Source of the DNA: an uncultured Bacteroidales bacterium
Lineage (GTDB): Bacteria > Bacteroidota > Bacteroidia > Bacteroidales > Muribaculaceae
DNA length: 64,000 nucleotides
NCBI GenBank assembly: GCA_902785925.1
Contig: CADAAI010000004.1
Span: 99,011 to 163,010 of the forward strand
Direction of reading: 5' to 3'
Shown one piece after another: positions 43,409 to 51,416 of this stretch; positions within the stretch are counted from its first letter, which is position 1; every line of letters begins with the position of its first letter. The notes under the pieces are model-generated. The model was not told the origin of the DNA, did no database searches, and worked only from the letters and a program-made list of their open reading frames with translations. Position numbers and translations under genes: made by a program.

Positions 43409-46162
43409 ATGACGGATAAGGAACAGAAAGTAGCGGCGCGGGAGTTTGCTGAAAAGTGGGCTGGGCGTGGCTATGAGAAGGGTGAGAGCCAGAAGTTCTG
43501 GCTTCAGCTCTTGAGCGAGGTGTATGGTGTTGAGCATGCTGCCGACTTTATCGAGTTTGAGGACCAAGTGATGCTTGACAGCACGTCATTTATTGATGGC
43601 TACATCCCCACTACCAAGGTTCTGATAGAGCAGAAAAGTCTGGATAAAGACCTTCGCAAACCCATCAAGCAGAGCGACGGCACCCTGTTGACCCCCTTCC
43701 AGCAAGCCAAGCGTTATGTTATTGGACTGCCGTTGAGCCGCCACCCTCGATGGGTGGTGGTGAGCAACTTCCGTGAGTTCCTGGTCTACGACATGGAGCA
43801 GCCAAACAGCGAGCCCGAGCAGATTTTGCTTGAAAACCTTGAAAAGGAATATTATCGCTTACAGTTCCTCGTTGACGTGAAGAGCGAGCATCTGAGTCGT
43901 GAGATGGAAGTGTCGATGAAAGCCGGTGAGATAATCGGCGAGATTTACGATGCTCTATTAAAACAATATGGCGACAGCGACCCAGACACTCTGCGCCAAC
44001 TTAACATCCTGTGTGTGCGACTGGTGTTCTGCCTCTATGCCGAGGATGCCGGCATTTTCTCGCGTGACCAGTTCCATGACTACCTTGTGAAGCATGAGCC
44101 AGAGATGATGCGCAGCACCCTGCGTGACCTTTTTGAGGTTCTTAACACCCCAATTGAGCAGCGCTCTCGTTTCCTGCGTGACGAACTCAAAGCGTTTCCC
44201 TACACCAATGGCGGACTCTTTGCAGAATATGTTGACATACCGCAGTTCACACCCGAATTGTGCGAACTTCTGTTGCAACGCGCTTCGCTAGATTTCGACT
44301 GGAGTGAGATATCGCCTACGATCTTTGGAGCAGTGTTTGAGAGCACATTAAATCCCGAGACACGCCGCAGCGGTGGAATGCACTACACCAGCATTGAGAA
44401 CATCCACAAGGTCATTGACCCGTTGTTCCTTGACGACCTAAAGCAGGAGTTTGCCGAGATTAAGGAAGAGAAGGTGGAACGCACACGCCATCGCAAACTC
44501 GCTGCTTTCCAAGATAAGCTTGCGAGTCTGACGTTCTTTGACCCAGCCTGTGGCTCTGGTAACTTTTTGACAGAAACGTACCTCTCTCTGCGCCGACTGG
44601 AGAACGAGGTGGTGGCTACCATGACACATGGCCAGTCAATAATTGGTTTTGAAGAGGCAACCCCCATTAAAGTGAATATCAACCAGTTCTATGGCATCGA
44701 GATTAACGACTTTGCCGTTACTGTCGCCACAACAGCACTGTGGATTAGCGAGTCGCAAATGCTAGCGGAGACGGAGCGGATAATAAAGCATGATATCGAC
44801 TTCTTGCCACTTAAAACTTATGACAATATCCATGAAGGGAATGCACTGCGCATAGACTGGGAAAGTGTCGTGCCGAAAGATAAACTTAACTATATTATTG
44901 GCAACCCGCCGTTTGTGGGAGCTAATAATATGATTACATCTCAAAGAGAAGATTTAAGAATAATCTTCGGTGAGAAATGGAAAAACATAGGTGAGATGGA
45001 CTATGTATGTGGCTGGTATAAGAAAGCCACTGAGTTGATGAAAGGCACCAAGATTAGAGCAGCTCTCGTTTCAACCAATAGTATCTCACAAGGCGAACAA
45101 GTGGCAAATCTTTGGAAACCGCTCTTTGAAGATGGAATAAAATTCAATTTCGCTTATCGCACTTTCCGTTGGGATAGCGAAGCAACACTAAAAGCTCATG
45201 TTCACTGTGTAATATTAGGTTTCAGCTATCTTGATAGCACAAAACACTTCATATTTGACAATGGCAAAACTATAGAGGCTAAGAACATTAATCCATATTT
45301 GATTGATGCACCGAGCGTTTTTGTGACTAGTAATAGTCATCCAATTTTTAAAGTCCCTGAAATAAGAAAAGGGAATCAACCAACAGATGGTGGAAATCTA
45401 ATAATTGAAGCATGTGACATTGAAGATTTTTTGAAAAAAGAACCACTTGCAAAACCATTCATAAAAAAACTTATAGGTGCAAGAGAATACATTAATAACA
45501 AACCTCGCTATTGCTTATGGCTTAAAGATGTGACTCCATCTCAGCTAAGAAAAATGCCACATGTTTTAGAACGTGTTCAGCGAGTAAGGGAAATGAGACT
45601 CGCAAGCCGAGACAAAGGTACTCAAAGGTTAGCTGAAACACCCCATCTATTTAGAGAGACAAACAATCCAGATACATATATTATAGTACCAAGCCACTCA
45701 TCTGAAAATAGACGCTATGTTCCTATGGGATTTTTGAAAAACGATTCTATATCTACAAATGCTACTCTCATTATCCCCGATGCATCACTATATCACTTTG
45801 GCGTTTTGGAGAGTAATGTTCATATGGCATGGATGAGGGCTGTATGTGGAAGATTGGAATCTCGTTATCGCTACAGCAAGGATATTGTCTATAACAACTT
45901 CCCGTGGCCGGAGGTGAGTGATGAGCAGCGTGAGAAGATTGCAGCGACTGCCCAGGCGATTCTTGACGCAAGGGCGCTGTACCCCGATTCGAGCCTTGCC
46001 GACCTCTACGATGAGCTCACTATGCCACCCGAGCTGCGCAAAGCACATCAGCAGAACGATCGTGCAGTGATGGCCGCCTACGGCTTCCCCATCACCATGA
46101 CCGAGAGCGAATGTGTGGCACGCCTCTTTGAGCTTTATCAGAAACTGACTGAATCAAACTAA
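43409..46162 (+). CDS. Type IIG (MmeI-like) restriction-modification enzyme
   Basis: A 917-residue enzyme combining nuclease, methyltransferase and specificity in one chain. The N-terminal nuclease has D63 and E74-Q75-K76 (FIDGYIPTTKVLIEQKSL), a PD-(D/E)xK site as in MmeI. A helical spacer follows. The adenine-methyltransferase has motif I FFDPACGSGNFLTETY (D378) and motif IV NPPF (N499). Target recognition lies at about 510-830, and the C-terminus is WPEVSDEQREKIAATAQAILDAR. The recognition part (about 44930-45890) is clearly more AT-rich than both flanks, suggesting a swapped specificity module. All catalytic residues are present. Confidence 0.9.
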   Translation: MTDKEQKVAAREFAEKWAGRGYEKGESQKFWLQLLSEVYGVEHAADFIEFEDQVMLDSTSFIDGYIPTTKVLIEQKSLDKDLRKPIKQSDGTLLTPFQQAKRYVIGLPLSRHPRWVVVSNFREFLVYDMEQPNSEPEQILLENLEKEYYRLQFLVDVKSEHLSREMEVSMKAGEIIGEIYDALLKQYGDSDPDTLRQLNILCVRLVFCLYAEDAGIFSRDQFHDYLVKHEPEMMRSTLRDLFEVLNTPIEQRSRFLRDELKAFPYTNGGLFAEYVDIPQFTPELCELLLQRASLDFDWSEISPTIFGAVFESTLNPETRRSGGMHYTSIENIHKVIDPLFLDDLKQEFAEIKEEKVERTRHRKLAAFQDKLASLTFFDPACGSGNFLTETYLSLRRLENEVVATMTHGQSIIGFEEATPIKVNINQFYGIEINDFAVTVATTALWISESQMLAETERIIKHDIDFLPLKTYDNIHEGNALRIDWESVVPKDKLNYIIGNPPFVGANNMITSQREDLRIIFGEKWKNIGEMDYVCGWYKKATELMKGTKIRAALVSTNSISQGEQVANLWKPLFEDGIKFNFAYRTFRWDSEATLKAHVHCVILGFSYLDSTKHFIFDNGKTIEAKNINPYLIDAPSVFVTSNSHPIFKVPEIRKGNQPTDGGNLIIEACDIEDFLKKEPLAKPFIKKLIGAREYINNKPRYCLWLKDVTPSQLRKMPHVLERVQRVREMRLASRDKGTQRLAETPHLFRETNNPDTYIIVPSHSSENRRYVPMGFLKNDSISTNATLIIPDASLYHFGVLESNVHMAWMRAVCGRLESRYRYSKDIVYNNFPWPEVSDEQREKIAATAQAILDARALYPDSSLADLYDELTMPPELRKAHQQNDRAVMAAYGFPITMTESECVARLFELYQKLTESN

Positions 46163-46177
46163 CTATCTCAGACAAAT

Positions 46178-46495
46178 ATGTATAGCATTTCATCATATAT
46201 CGATGCTGTAGAGGAAGGAGATGGCACTGGCTACGATATACTTTCGTATTTACCTAATGGCAAAAGAAAATATATTGAAGTAAAAACAACTTCCGGACCA
46301 CTTAACACACAATTCTTTGTTACACAAACAGAATTATCTCGTAGTATTCAAGAAAAAGAAAAATACTATCTTTATCGTGTTTATGATTTTGACCGTAATA
46401 CAAAAATTGGGAAAATAAAAATTATTCAAGGTGACTTGTCAAACATTTGTCAAGTTCCTACAAATTATAGTGTTAAACTAAAATCAAATGATTAA
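46178..46495 (+). CDS. DUF3883-domain protein (PD-(D/E)xK nuclease-like)
   Basis: A 105-residue AT-rich gene. The core GTGYDILSYLPNGKRKYIEVKTT carries the DUF3883 signature, in which D and ExK form a PD-(D/E)xK-like site. PFFVTQTELSRS-type residues and YYLYRVYDF follow as in the family. DUF3883 is usually a C-terminal domain of larger defence or helicase proteins; here it stands alone. It starts 15 bp after the restriction enzyme on the same strand, so the two are probably co-transcribed. It may be an accessory nuclease or the remnant of a larger gene. Confidence 0.7.
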   Translation: MYSISSYIDAVEEGDGTGYDILSYLPNGKRKYIEVKTTSGPLNTQFFVTQTELSRSIQEKEKYYLYRVYDFDRNTKIGKIKIIQGDLSNICQVPTNYSVKLKSND

Positions 46496-46501
46496 AATTC
46501 T

Positions 46502-47590
46502 ATGAAAAAAAATCTTATAATATCTCTCTTAATTGTGTTGGTGAACTCCTTCGCAAATGCGCAAATCACAACATACAGCTCTGCTGACAATGAGGAGTAT
46601 GCTGTGTTCGAAGTGGAGGACATGTACCCAGATGAGATAAAGACTTATAATAGCTGGATTAGTGATGGGCTTCCTGAAAATGTCGCATTGATGTATATCA
46701 ATGCTGGAAGAGCACAAACAAACCTTATTAACGCACCAGCAACTATAGTAGACTTTCATTTTGATAGTGGGAATCAAGATGTTGATGGCACAGTGAGATT
46801 ATTTGTGGAACTGATAAACACTTCACCTAAAACTATAAAAGATATAACTTTTGAATTTGAGTTCGAAAACTACGGCTCTCCAGTCTATGACATTAAAACT
46901 GGCGACAGATATCTTGTTTTGAAATACTCGAACCTTAAAGGACGCACAAAATCAGATTTATATAAAGATTTAGTTCAAGGCTCTTTGGATACTTATCATT
47001 TGTTGACATATGAAAAAGCAGCTTATAAAAAGTTGTTTCATAACAAAAAAGCTTCTGCTGTATTGCTTCATAGTGTGAAAATAAAATATACAGATGGTAC
47101 TTCGTCAACAAAAGTGGCCATTTTTGACAATGGATATATGAACAATGAGTCACTTCTTGATAACGGTCCATTAAGCCCTTTGACAAGAATCTTGGACAAG
47201 AATAAAAAAGATAGAGAAAAAGAAGCAGAGACAAAGAAAGAAGAAGCAACACCGCAATCTGAGTCTGAGGTGTTTAGCTCAGCTGCACGTATGCCTTCTT
47301 ATCCAGGCGGCAATGCTGCACTACTAAAGTATTTGAATGACCACATGATATATCCTTCAGAACTCAAAGAGGATCCTATACAAGGCAAGGTTATAGTTCA
47401 ATTTGTAGTCAAAAAGGATGGAACTATAGGCGAAGTTAAAGTGTCAAGGGGTGTTCACCCTCTTCTTGATAAAGAGGCAATAAGACTTGTATTAAATCTT
47501 CCTAGTTTTTCACCTGGTCGTAACGCTTTAGGAGAACCTATCGATGTGTGGTACACTTTACCTGTGACTTTTAAAGTGCCAGGTTTTTAA
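46502..47590 (+). CDS. Secreted TonB_C-domain protein
   Basis: A 362-residue AT-rich gene. It has a cleavable signal peptide (MKKNLIISLLIVLVNSFANA), a beta-rich unknown domain at about 60-215 (VRLFVELINTSPKTIKDITF) and a charged Lys/Glu linker at about 235-255. A TonB C-terminal domain follows (MPSYPGGNAALLKYLNDHMIYP, then GKVIVQFVVKKDGTIGEVKV and PVTFKVPGF). Normal TonB proteins keep an N-terminal membrane anchor; this one seems to be released into the periplasm. It follows the DUF3883 gene by 6 bp. Function is inferred only from the domain. Confidence 0.75.
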   Translation: MKKNLIISLLIVLVNSFANAQITTYSSADNEEYAVFEVEDMYPDEIKTYNSWISDGLPENVALMYINAGRAQTNLINAPATIVDFHFDSGNQDVDGTVRLFVELINTSPKTIKDITFEFEFENYGSPVYDIKTGDRYLVLKYSNLKGRTKSDLYKDLVQGSLDTYHLLTYEKAAYKKLFHNKKASAVLLHSVKIKYTDGTSSTKVAIFDNGYMNNESLLDNGPLSPLTRILDKNKKDREKEAETKKEEATPQSESEVFSSAARMPSYPGGNAALLKYLNDHMIYPSELKEDPIQGKVIVQFVVKKDGTIGEVKVSRGVHPLLDKEAIRLVLNLPSFSPGRNALGEPIDVWYTLPVTFKVPGF

Positions 47591-47615
47591 ATAACTTATT
47601 ATAAACTATTTTGTT

Positions 47616-48122
47616 ATGAAAACGATTAAAATAATAATTGTCTTTTCATTTGTTTTCTTTTGGGGAATTCAAATAGCAAATTCTCAAAACCTTACATATA
47701 ATGAATTCTTTCAACTTTCAAAAAAAGATCGGTGGTCAGACATAGAAAGGTTTATGTCTTCGAAGAATTATAAATATGCAGGAAGCATTGATAGAAAAGA
47801 CCATAGGACTATTGCCTGGACATATAATTGTTTGGAGTTTTCTTTTAATGAAAAAGGCATTTATTATGAATTTGGGCCACACAGAAATTGTAGCGTAATA
47901 TATATTCAAGAATATAATGATAAATATAGAACTTATACATATGTTTTTCTTTCTAACGAAACCTACAATTTATTTTTGAAAACTGCTAAAAATTATGGAT
48001 TTATTTTCAGTGATGATGGCTATAAAGAAGACGAAATATATGAAATATATAAAAGAAATAATGAATGGTTAACTTTTTCAAAGAATAAGACTGGTTCATT
48101 TAGAATTGTTTATGAACCATAA
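47616..48122 (+). CDS. Hypothetical secreted protein, 168 aa
   Basis: An AT-rich gene (well above its neighbours) coding for a protein with signal peptide MKTIKIIIVFSFVFFWGIQI and a basic, Tyr-rich mature part (SSKNYKYAGSIDRKDHRTI, TYVFLSNETYNLFLK). I do not recognise a family. It follows the TonB_C gene by 25 bp on the same strand. The base composition suggests arrival together with the two preceding genes. Confidence 0.6.
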   Translation: MKTIKIIIVFSFVFFWGIQIANSQNLTYNEFFQLSKKDRWSDIERFMSSKNYKYAGSIDRKDHRTIAWTYNCLEFSFNEKGIYYEFGPHRNCSVIYIQEYNDKYRTYTYVFLSNETYNLFLKTAKNYGFIFSDDGYKEDEIYEIYKRNNEWLTFSKNKTGSFRIVYEP

Positions 48123-48157
48123 ACCGCCTAAATTTCCGTAATCTAAAAGCAACTACA

Positions 48158-48268
48158 ATGAGATACTTCAAAAACGTGAGACATAAGATATTGATCTCTA
48201 TTGACGAGTGTAACAGGCGCACCGTTTTTAACGATGGAATTAGCTTTGTTGCACCAGAGGCTAAGTAG
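48158..48268 (+). CDS. Small ORF, 36 aa, possibly a gene remnant
   Basis: An ATG-initiated frame, MRYFKNVRHKILISIDEC..., ending FVAPEAK. It lies 35 bp after the previous gene on the same strand and is followed by the convergent Fic gene. It may be a real small protein or the start of a truncated gene. No family recognised. Confidence 0.25.
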   Translation: MRYFKNVRHKILISIDECNRRTVFNDGISFVAPEAK

Positions 48269-48313
48269 AGGGTCGGGGAGTGAATAGTTTTTCTCCTTGC
48301 AGGTGAGATTATA

Positions 48314-49405
48314 TCACTCCACCATGACGTAGTTTGTGCTGCGTCCGCCGGCATCAGCCTTTCTTAATATTCCCTTTGCGATAAGGTCGTTTATATCATT
48401 AAGTGCGGTGTCGGAAGAGCATTTGGCTATTTTTGCCCATTTGCCGCTGGTAAGTTTGCCAAAGAACCCGTCGAACTGCATATTCAAAATCTTTCGTTGC
48501 CTTTCGTTGAAGGAGACATCACGATAATGTTCCCAAAATTCGGCTTTACGCATTACCGATGACAAGGTGTCTTCGGTAGAATCTAAAGCCTGTTCGAAGC
48601 ACCCCAAGAACCATAACAGCCACTCGGTGATATCGCCATCTCCATGTTGTGTGCGTTCCAACACTTCGTAATACTCCTTGTGCAATTCTTTTATTGCGGC
48701 TGACATGCTATAAAACCGCTTGCTGCAATTCTCGGATCGTGCAAGGAGCATTTCGGTCAAGGCTCTTGTTATTCGACCATTGCCGTCATCAAAAGGGTGT
48801 ATTGAGACAAACCACAAGTGTGCTATTGCCGCCTTCAACAGAGCGTCAACCTCTTCACTGTCGTTGACCCAGGCTATGAATCGTTCCATCTCGGCAGGCA
48901 CACGCTCGGCCGAAGGAGCTTGGTAGTGAACTTTCTCCTTACCCATAGCCCCCGATATCACTTGCATTTCGCCCTTACGATATTTGCCTACATCAATGCG
49001 ATACAACCCACTCATTCCTGTTGGGAACAGCACATTGTGCCATCCAAAAAGTCGGTCGTTAGTGAGAGGCTTGTCGTAGTTTTGAGTCGCGTCCAATTGC
49101 ATTTCCACCACACCATCAACGTAGCGTGAAACTGGCACCAGCCCAGCAGTCTCTATACCCAATCGGCGAGCTATTGAGGAACGAACTTCAGCAAGATTCA
49201 ATTTCTCACCCTCAATCTCTGATGAACGAATAAGTTCGAGCGACATGTTTGAGAGGACTGCCTCATCTTGAGAATCAAATCCCAACGACAACATTTTGCC
49301 CAAAACTTGTCCCTGCCTGGCGCGTACTCGCCCCAATTCAGTCAGTATACGTTGGCTATCATAACGAAACAGCCACCAATTATCGTGATCATGTATAAAT
49401 CGCAT
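48314..49405 (-). CDS. Fic-family protein with DUF4172 N-terminus and winged-helix C-terminus
   Basis: A 363-residue Fic enzyme, presumed AMP- or other nucleotidyl-transferase acting on a protein. The ATG at 49405 gives the usual DUF4172 start (MRFIHDHDNWWLFRYDSQRI), and the predicted promoter leaves the upstream ATG untranscribed. The N-terminal inhibitory helix is SSEIEG (about 61-66, the S/TxxxE[G/N] motif). The active-site loop is HPFDDGNGRITR (about 203-214). A winged-helix domain closes the protein (NDINDLIAKGILRKADAGG). Three palindromes upstream may be its own operator. All catalytic residues are intact. Confidence 0.92.
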   Translation of the reverse strand: MRFIHDHDNWWLFRYDSQRILTELGRVRARQGQVLGKMLSLGFDSQDEAVLSNMSLELIRSSEIEGEKLNLAEVRSSIARRLGIETAGLVPVSRYVDGVVEMQLDATQNYDKPLTNDRLFGWHNVLFPTGMSGLYRIDVGKYRKGEMQVISGAMGKEKVHYQAPSAERVPAEMERFIAWVNDSEEVDALLKAAIAHLWFVSIHPFDDGNGRITRALTEMLLARSENCSKRFYSMSAAIKELHKEYYEVLERTQHGDGDITEWLLWFLGCFEQALDSTEDTLSSVMRKAEFWEHYRDVSFNERQRKILNMQFDGFFGKLTSGKWAKIAKCSSDTALNDINDLIAKGILRKADAGGRSTNYVMVE

Positions 49406-49423
49406 AATTCCTGATTTTGGGGA

Positions 49424-49455
49424 CAAAAATAGATCTTTTTCGGAGAAAAACCAAA
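49424..49455 (-). promoter_or_regulatory. fic promoter
   Basis: On the minus strand, TTTG at 49455-49452, a 20-nt spacer and TATTTTTG at 49431-49424. The leader is about 13 nt. Confidence 0.65.
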
Positions 49456-49456
49456 T

Positions 49457-49545
49457 TATTCACCGAACTTTTTCGGTGAATAGAAACATTAATCGCCGAA
49501 TTTTTTCGGCGAATAGGCGTTCTAATCACCGAATTTATTCCGAAA
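49457..49545. promoter_or_regulatory. Three tandem palindromes upstream of fic (33-bp period)
   Basis: First site 49457-49482: perfect 11-bp arms TATTCACCGAA and TTCGGTGAATA with a 4-nt loop. Second site 49493-49512: arms TCGCCGAA and TTCGGCGA, 4-nt loop. Third site 49526-49545: left arm TCACCGAA intact, right arm decayed (TTCCGAAA). The CNCCGAA cores start at 49461, 49494 and 49527, exactly 33 bp apart, so all face the same side of the helix. The first touches the -33 element of fic. Confidence 0.7.
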
Positions 49546-49602
49546 AAATAATCCAAAAAATTGTGTTAAGATTCTCGGTGCTGACAAAAATGCGTAAAAA
49601 AC

Positions 49603-49633
49603 TTGGTTTTACCGTGGTTGTTGGCTAATTTTG
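49603..49633 (+). promoter_or_regulatory. Promoter of the plug-domain lipoprotein
   Basis: TTG at 49603-49605, a 20-nt spacer and TAATTTTG at 49626-49633. The leader is about 15-18 nt to the ATG at 49656. Confidence 0.6.
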
Positions 49634-49655
49634 TGGTTGTCAATAATTCAATGCA

Positions 49656-50042
49656 ATGAAGAAGTTTGTTTTAATAATAATGGTGGTTCTCTTGGCCGGT
49701 TGTTCTGGCTCGAGACTGGCGTCGGGTGGAGTGGAAAGGAATTACCTGAACTTTGAAAGCACGATTGAAGGCAAGGAGCCTGGGGTGCAATTTGACCATT
49801 CGTCGGGCGATCCAACTGTGTCGCCATCAATGATTATTCGTGGCATCAACTCGCTGAACGCCAACACCTATCCATTGATTATCCTCGACGGTATAACCTA
49901 CGATGGACCGCTCAACATGATTAATCCTAACGACATCGAATCGGTTAAGGTGCTCAAGAATGCTTCAGAAACAGCTATCTACGGCATGCGCGGTGCCAAT
50001 GGCGTGGTGGTCATTACCACTAAAAAGGGCAAGAAACGCTGA
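49656..50042 (+). CDS. Lipoprotein consisting of a TonB-receptor plug domain only
   Basis: A 128-residue lipoprotein (MKKFVLIIMVVLLAGC, Cys lipobox). The rest is the SusC-type plug: PSMIIRGINSLNANTYPLII, then LDGITYDGPLNMINPNDIES and KVLKNASETAIYGMRGANG, ending VVVITTKKGKKR. It stops where the barrel would begin, and no barrel remnant follows. With its own promoter and an intact frame it looks like a real gene rather than a broken susC. A free plug could bind TonB or a SusD-like partner. Confidence 0.85.
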   Translation: MKKFVLIIMVVLLAGCSGSRLASGGVERNYLNFESTIEGKEPGVQFDHSSGDPTVSPSMIIRGINSLNANTYPLIILDGITYDGPLNMINPNDIESVKVLKNASETAIYGMRGANGVVVITTKKGKKR

Positions 50043-50163
50043 AAATAAACGACGTAGCGATTGGATGTATCTCCTGTTTTGCCGGATCTGTTATTTGTGT
50101 TCTTAGCACTAGCGCTCTTGAATGAAAAATATTACAATAAAAATGTAAAAAAGGTGTTGAATT

Positions 50164-50194
50164 TTTGGTAATTGAGAAAATTGATATATCTTTG
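50164..50194 (+). promoter_or_regulatory. tRNA-Asp promoter
   Basis: TTTG at 50164-50167, a 19-nt spacer and TATCTTTG at 50187-50194, 32 bp before the tRNA. Confidence 0.7.
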
Positions 50195-50226
50195 CAGCGC
50201 AAAAGTCGAAAATGACAATGCTGAAC

Positions 50227-50300
50227 GGTGCGTTAGTTCAGTTGGTTAGAATGCCTGCCTGTCACGCAGGAGGTCGCTGGTTCGAGTCCTGTACGCACCG
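50227..50300 (+). tRNA. tRNA-Asp (anticodon GTC)
   Basis: A 74-nt cloverleaf. The acceptor stem is GGTGCGT with ACGCACC and discriminator G. The anticodon stem is CCTGC with GCAGG around loop CTGTCAC, and the T arm is GGTTCGAGTCC. CCA is not encoded. No integrase or direct repeat of the 3' end was seen nearby, so it is not an evident attachment site. Confidence 0.95.
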
Positions 50301-50309
50301 CAAGAAGAT

Positions 50310-50340
50310 ATCCCTCACGAGCTTATGGCTCATGAGGGAT
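50310..50340 (+). terminator. tRNA-Asp terminator
   Basis: An 8-bp stem (ATCCCTCA with TGAGGGAT) with inner pairing, followed by GTTTCTTTT. Confidence 0.7.
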
Positions 50341-50359
50341 GTTTCTTTTATAGGGGAGA

Positions 50360-50900
50360 GGGAAGCCTCTTTAATTCACAATGCATAATGCACAATTTGG
50401 CTGCGCGCGGGGGGTATTTGAGGCTGGGAGGAGCTCTCGCAAATTACGCAAATGTCGCAAAAGGTTTATCTCGCAAAATATAATAGGTGGGACAGTTTGC
50501 CGTGAGGCTGGATTGGCGCTTCGCCTTGAAAAATGCACAATGCACAATGCACAATGTAGTTGCGCGCGGATACTTTATTAATCTCACAAAGTTGCACCTG
50601 ACGTTGTCACAAAGCCAGCTTACGCTGGAATATTTGGGCTGCGCGTGGGTAGTTTTCTCAGACTATTACGGACAAAAAGAAATGTTTTCATTGGATGCTG
50701 ATTACTTAGCCATGCGGCTTGTGGTTATTAAGGACAATTGTTTATTTAGGGGAGAGTGGAGAGGGAGAGGGAAGAGTGGAGAGGCTCCTTTTGAATTCAC
50801 AATGCATAATGCATAATCTTTTGCGCCCTGCGGGCGAAATTAGAGCTTCGCTAAAATTAATATGTAGCTTCGCTTTGCGGAATGCATTTTTAGTGGAGAG
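50360..50900 (-). repeat. Third cluster of the dispersed repeat
   Basis: Non-coding DNA between the tRNA and the DUF4252 gene. It holds CACAATGCATAATGCACAAT (50377 on), TTTATTAATCTCACAAAGTTGC (50573 on, in part), and the hairpin CCAGC-TTAC-GCTGG near 50611, which differs from the CCTGC/GCAGG form elsewhere by a compensating pair. GGGAGAG-type runs lie between the modules. Reading frames here are translations of repeat DNA. Confidence 0.7.
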
Positions 50901-50922
50901 TACAGAGTGGGGAGCTGTGATA

Positions 50923-51402
50923 CTAGTTCTGGTCGGAGATGCCGCCTTGTAGGTCTTCGAGGGTCATGGATCCGTAGATGATGATGACCGAGGTCTCCTT
51001 GTCTTGCGCGAGCAGCAGGAAGATGTTCTTACTGTCCTTGCCAGTCCTAGCGTAGATTGAAGCCTGCTGGCCACCTTCGTCAACATCGATTGTGCTCTCG
51101 AAATCGTCGCTCTCAATAAACTTGTGACATGCAGCCAATAGTTCGTAGGAAGCCTCGGGGGTACTGGCCGCTACGATTTCCAGGCGGTCGATCTTGTCGG
51201 CAAAATTGCCGATATGGAGCTTGCCACCGAAGCCTTCACGACCAAGCTTGCCTCTAGAGCTCATCATCTTCATCGCCGCCTTGCCAATGGTGACACATGC
51301 GAAACCTTCCTTGCCCTTGAATTGCTTGGCAAACGGCTCTTGGGCATTTGCTGTCATGCTGACCATGAGCATAAGAATCAGTATAGATATAACCTTTTTC
51401 AT
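50923..51402 (-). CDS. DUF4252 protein (distal gene of the ECF operon)
   Basis: A 159-residue exported protein (MKKVISILILMLMVSMTANA) with the DUF4252 fold: FAKQFKGKEGFACVTIGKAA, DKIDRLEIVAASTPEA and IFLLLAQDKETSVIIIYGSM. It is the last gene of a four-gene minus-strand operon, 14 bp after the anti-sigma-like gene. DUF4252 proteins are found with ECF sigma factors in Bacteroidetes; their role is unknown. Confidence 0.82.
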   Translation of the reverse strand: MKKVISILILMLMVSMTANAQEPFAKQFKGKEGFACVTIGKAAMKMMSSRGKLGREGFGGKLHIGNFADKIDRLEIVAASTPEASYELLAACHKFIESDDFESTIDVDEGGQQASIYARTGKDSKNIFLLLAQDKETSVIIIYGSMTLEDLQGGISDQN

Positions 51403-51416
51403 AATTGTTATGTTTA

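Noticed and set aside
43376..43411. Upstream TTG start for the restriction enzyme
   Set aside because: It lies before the TATCTTTG element and thus probably before the transcript start; the ATG at 43409 fits the family's N-terminus.
50227..50340. tRNA-Asp as an attachment site for an integrated element
   Set aside because: No integrase lies next to it and no copy of the tRNA 3' end was found nearby. The 43-50 kb accessory region is bounded by dispersed repeats instead.
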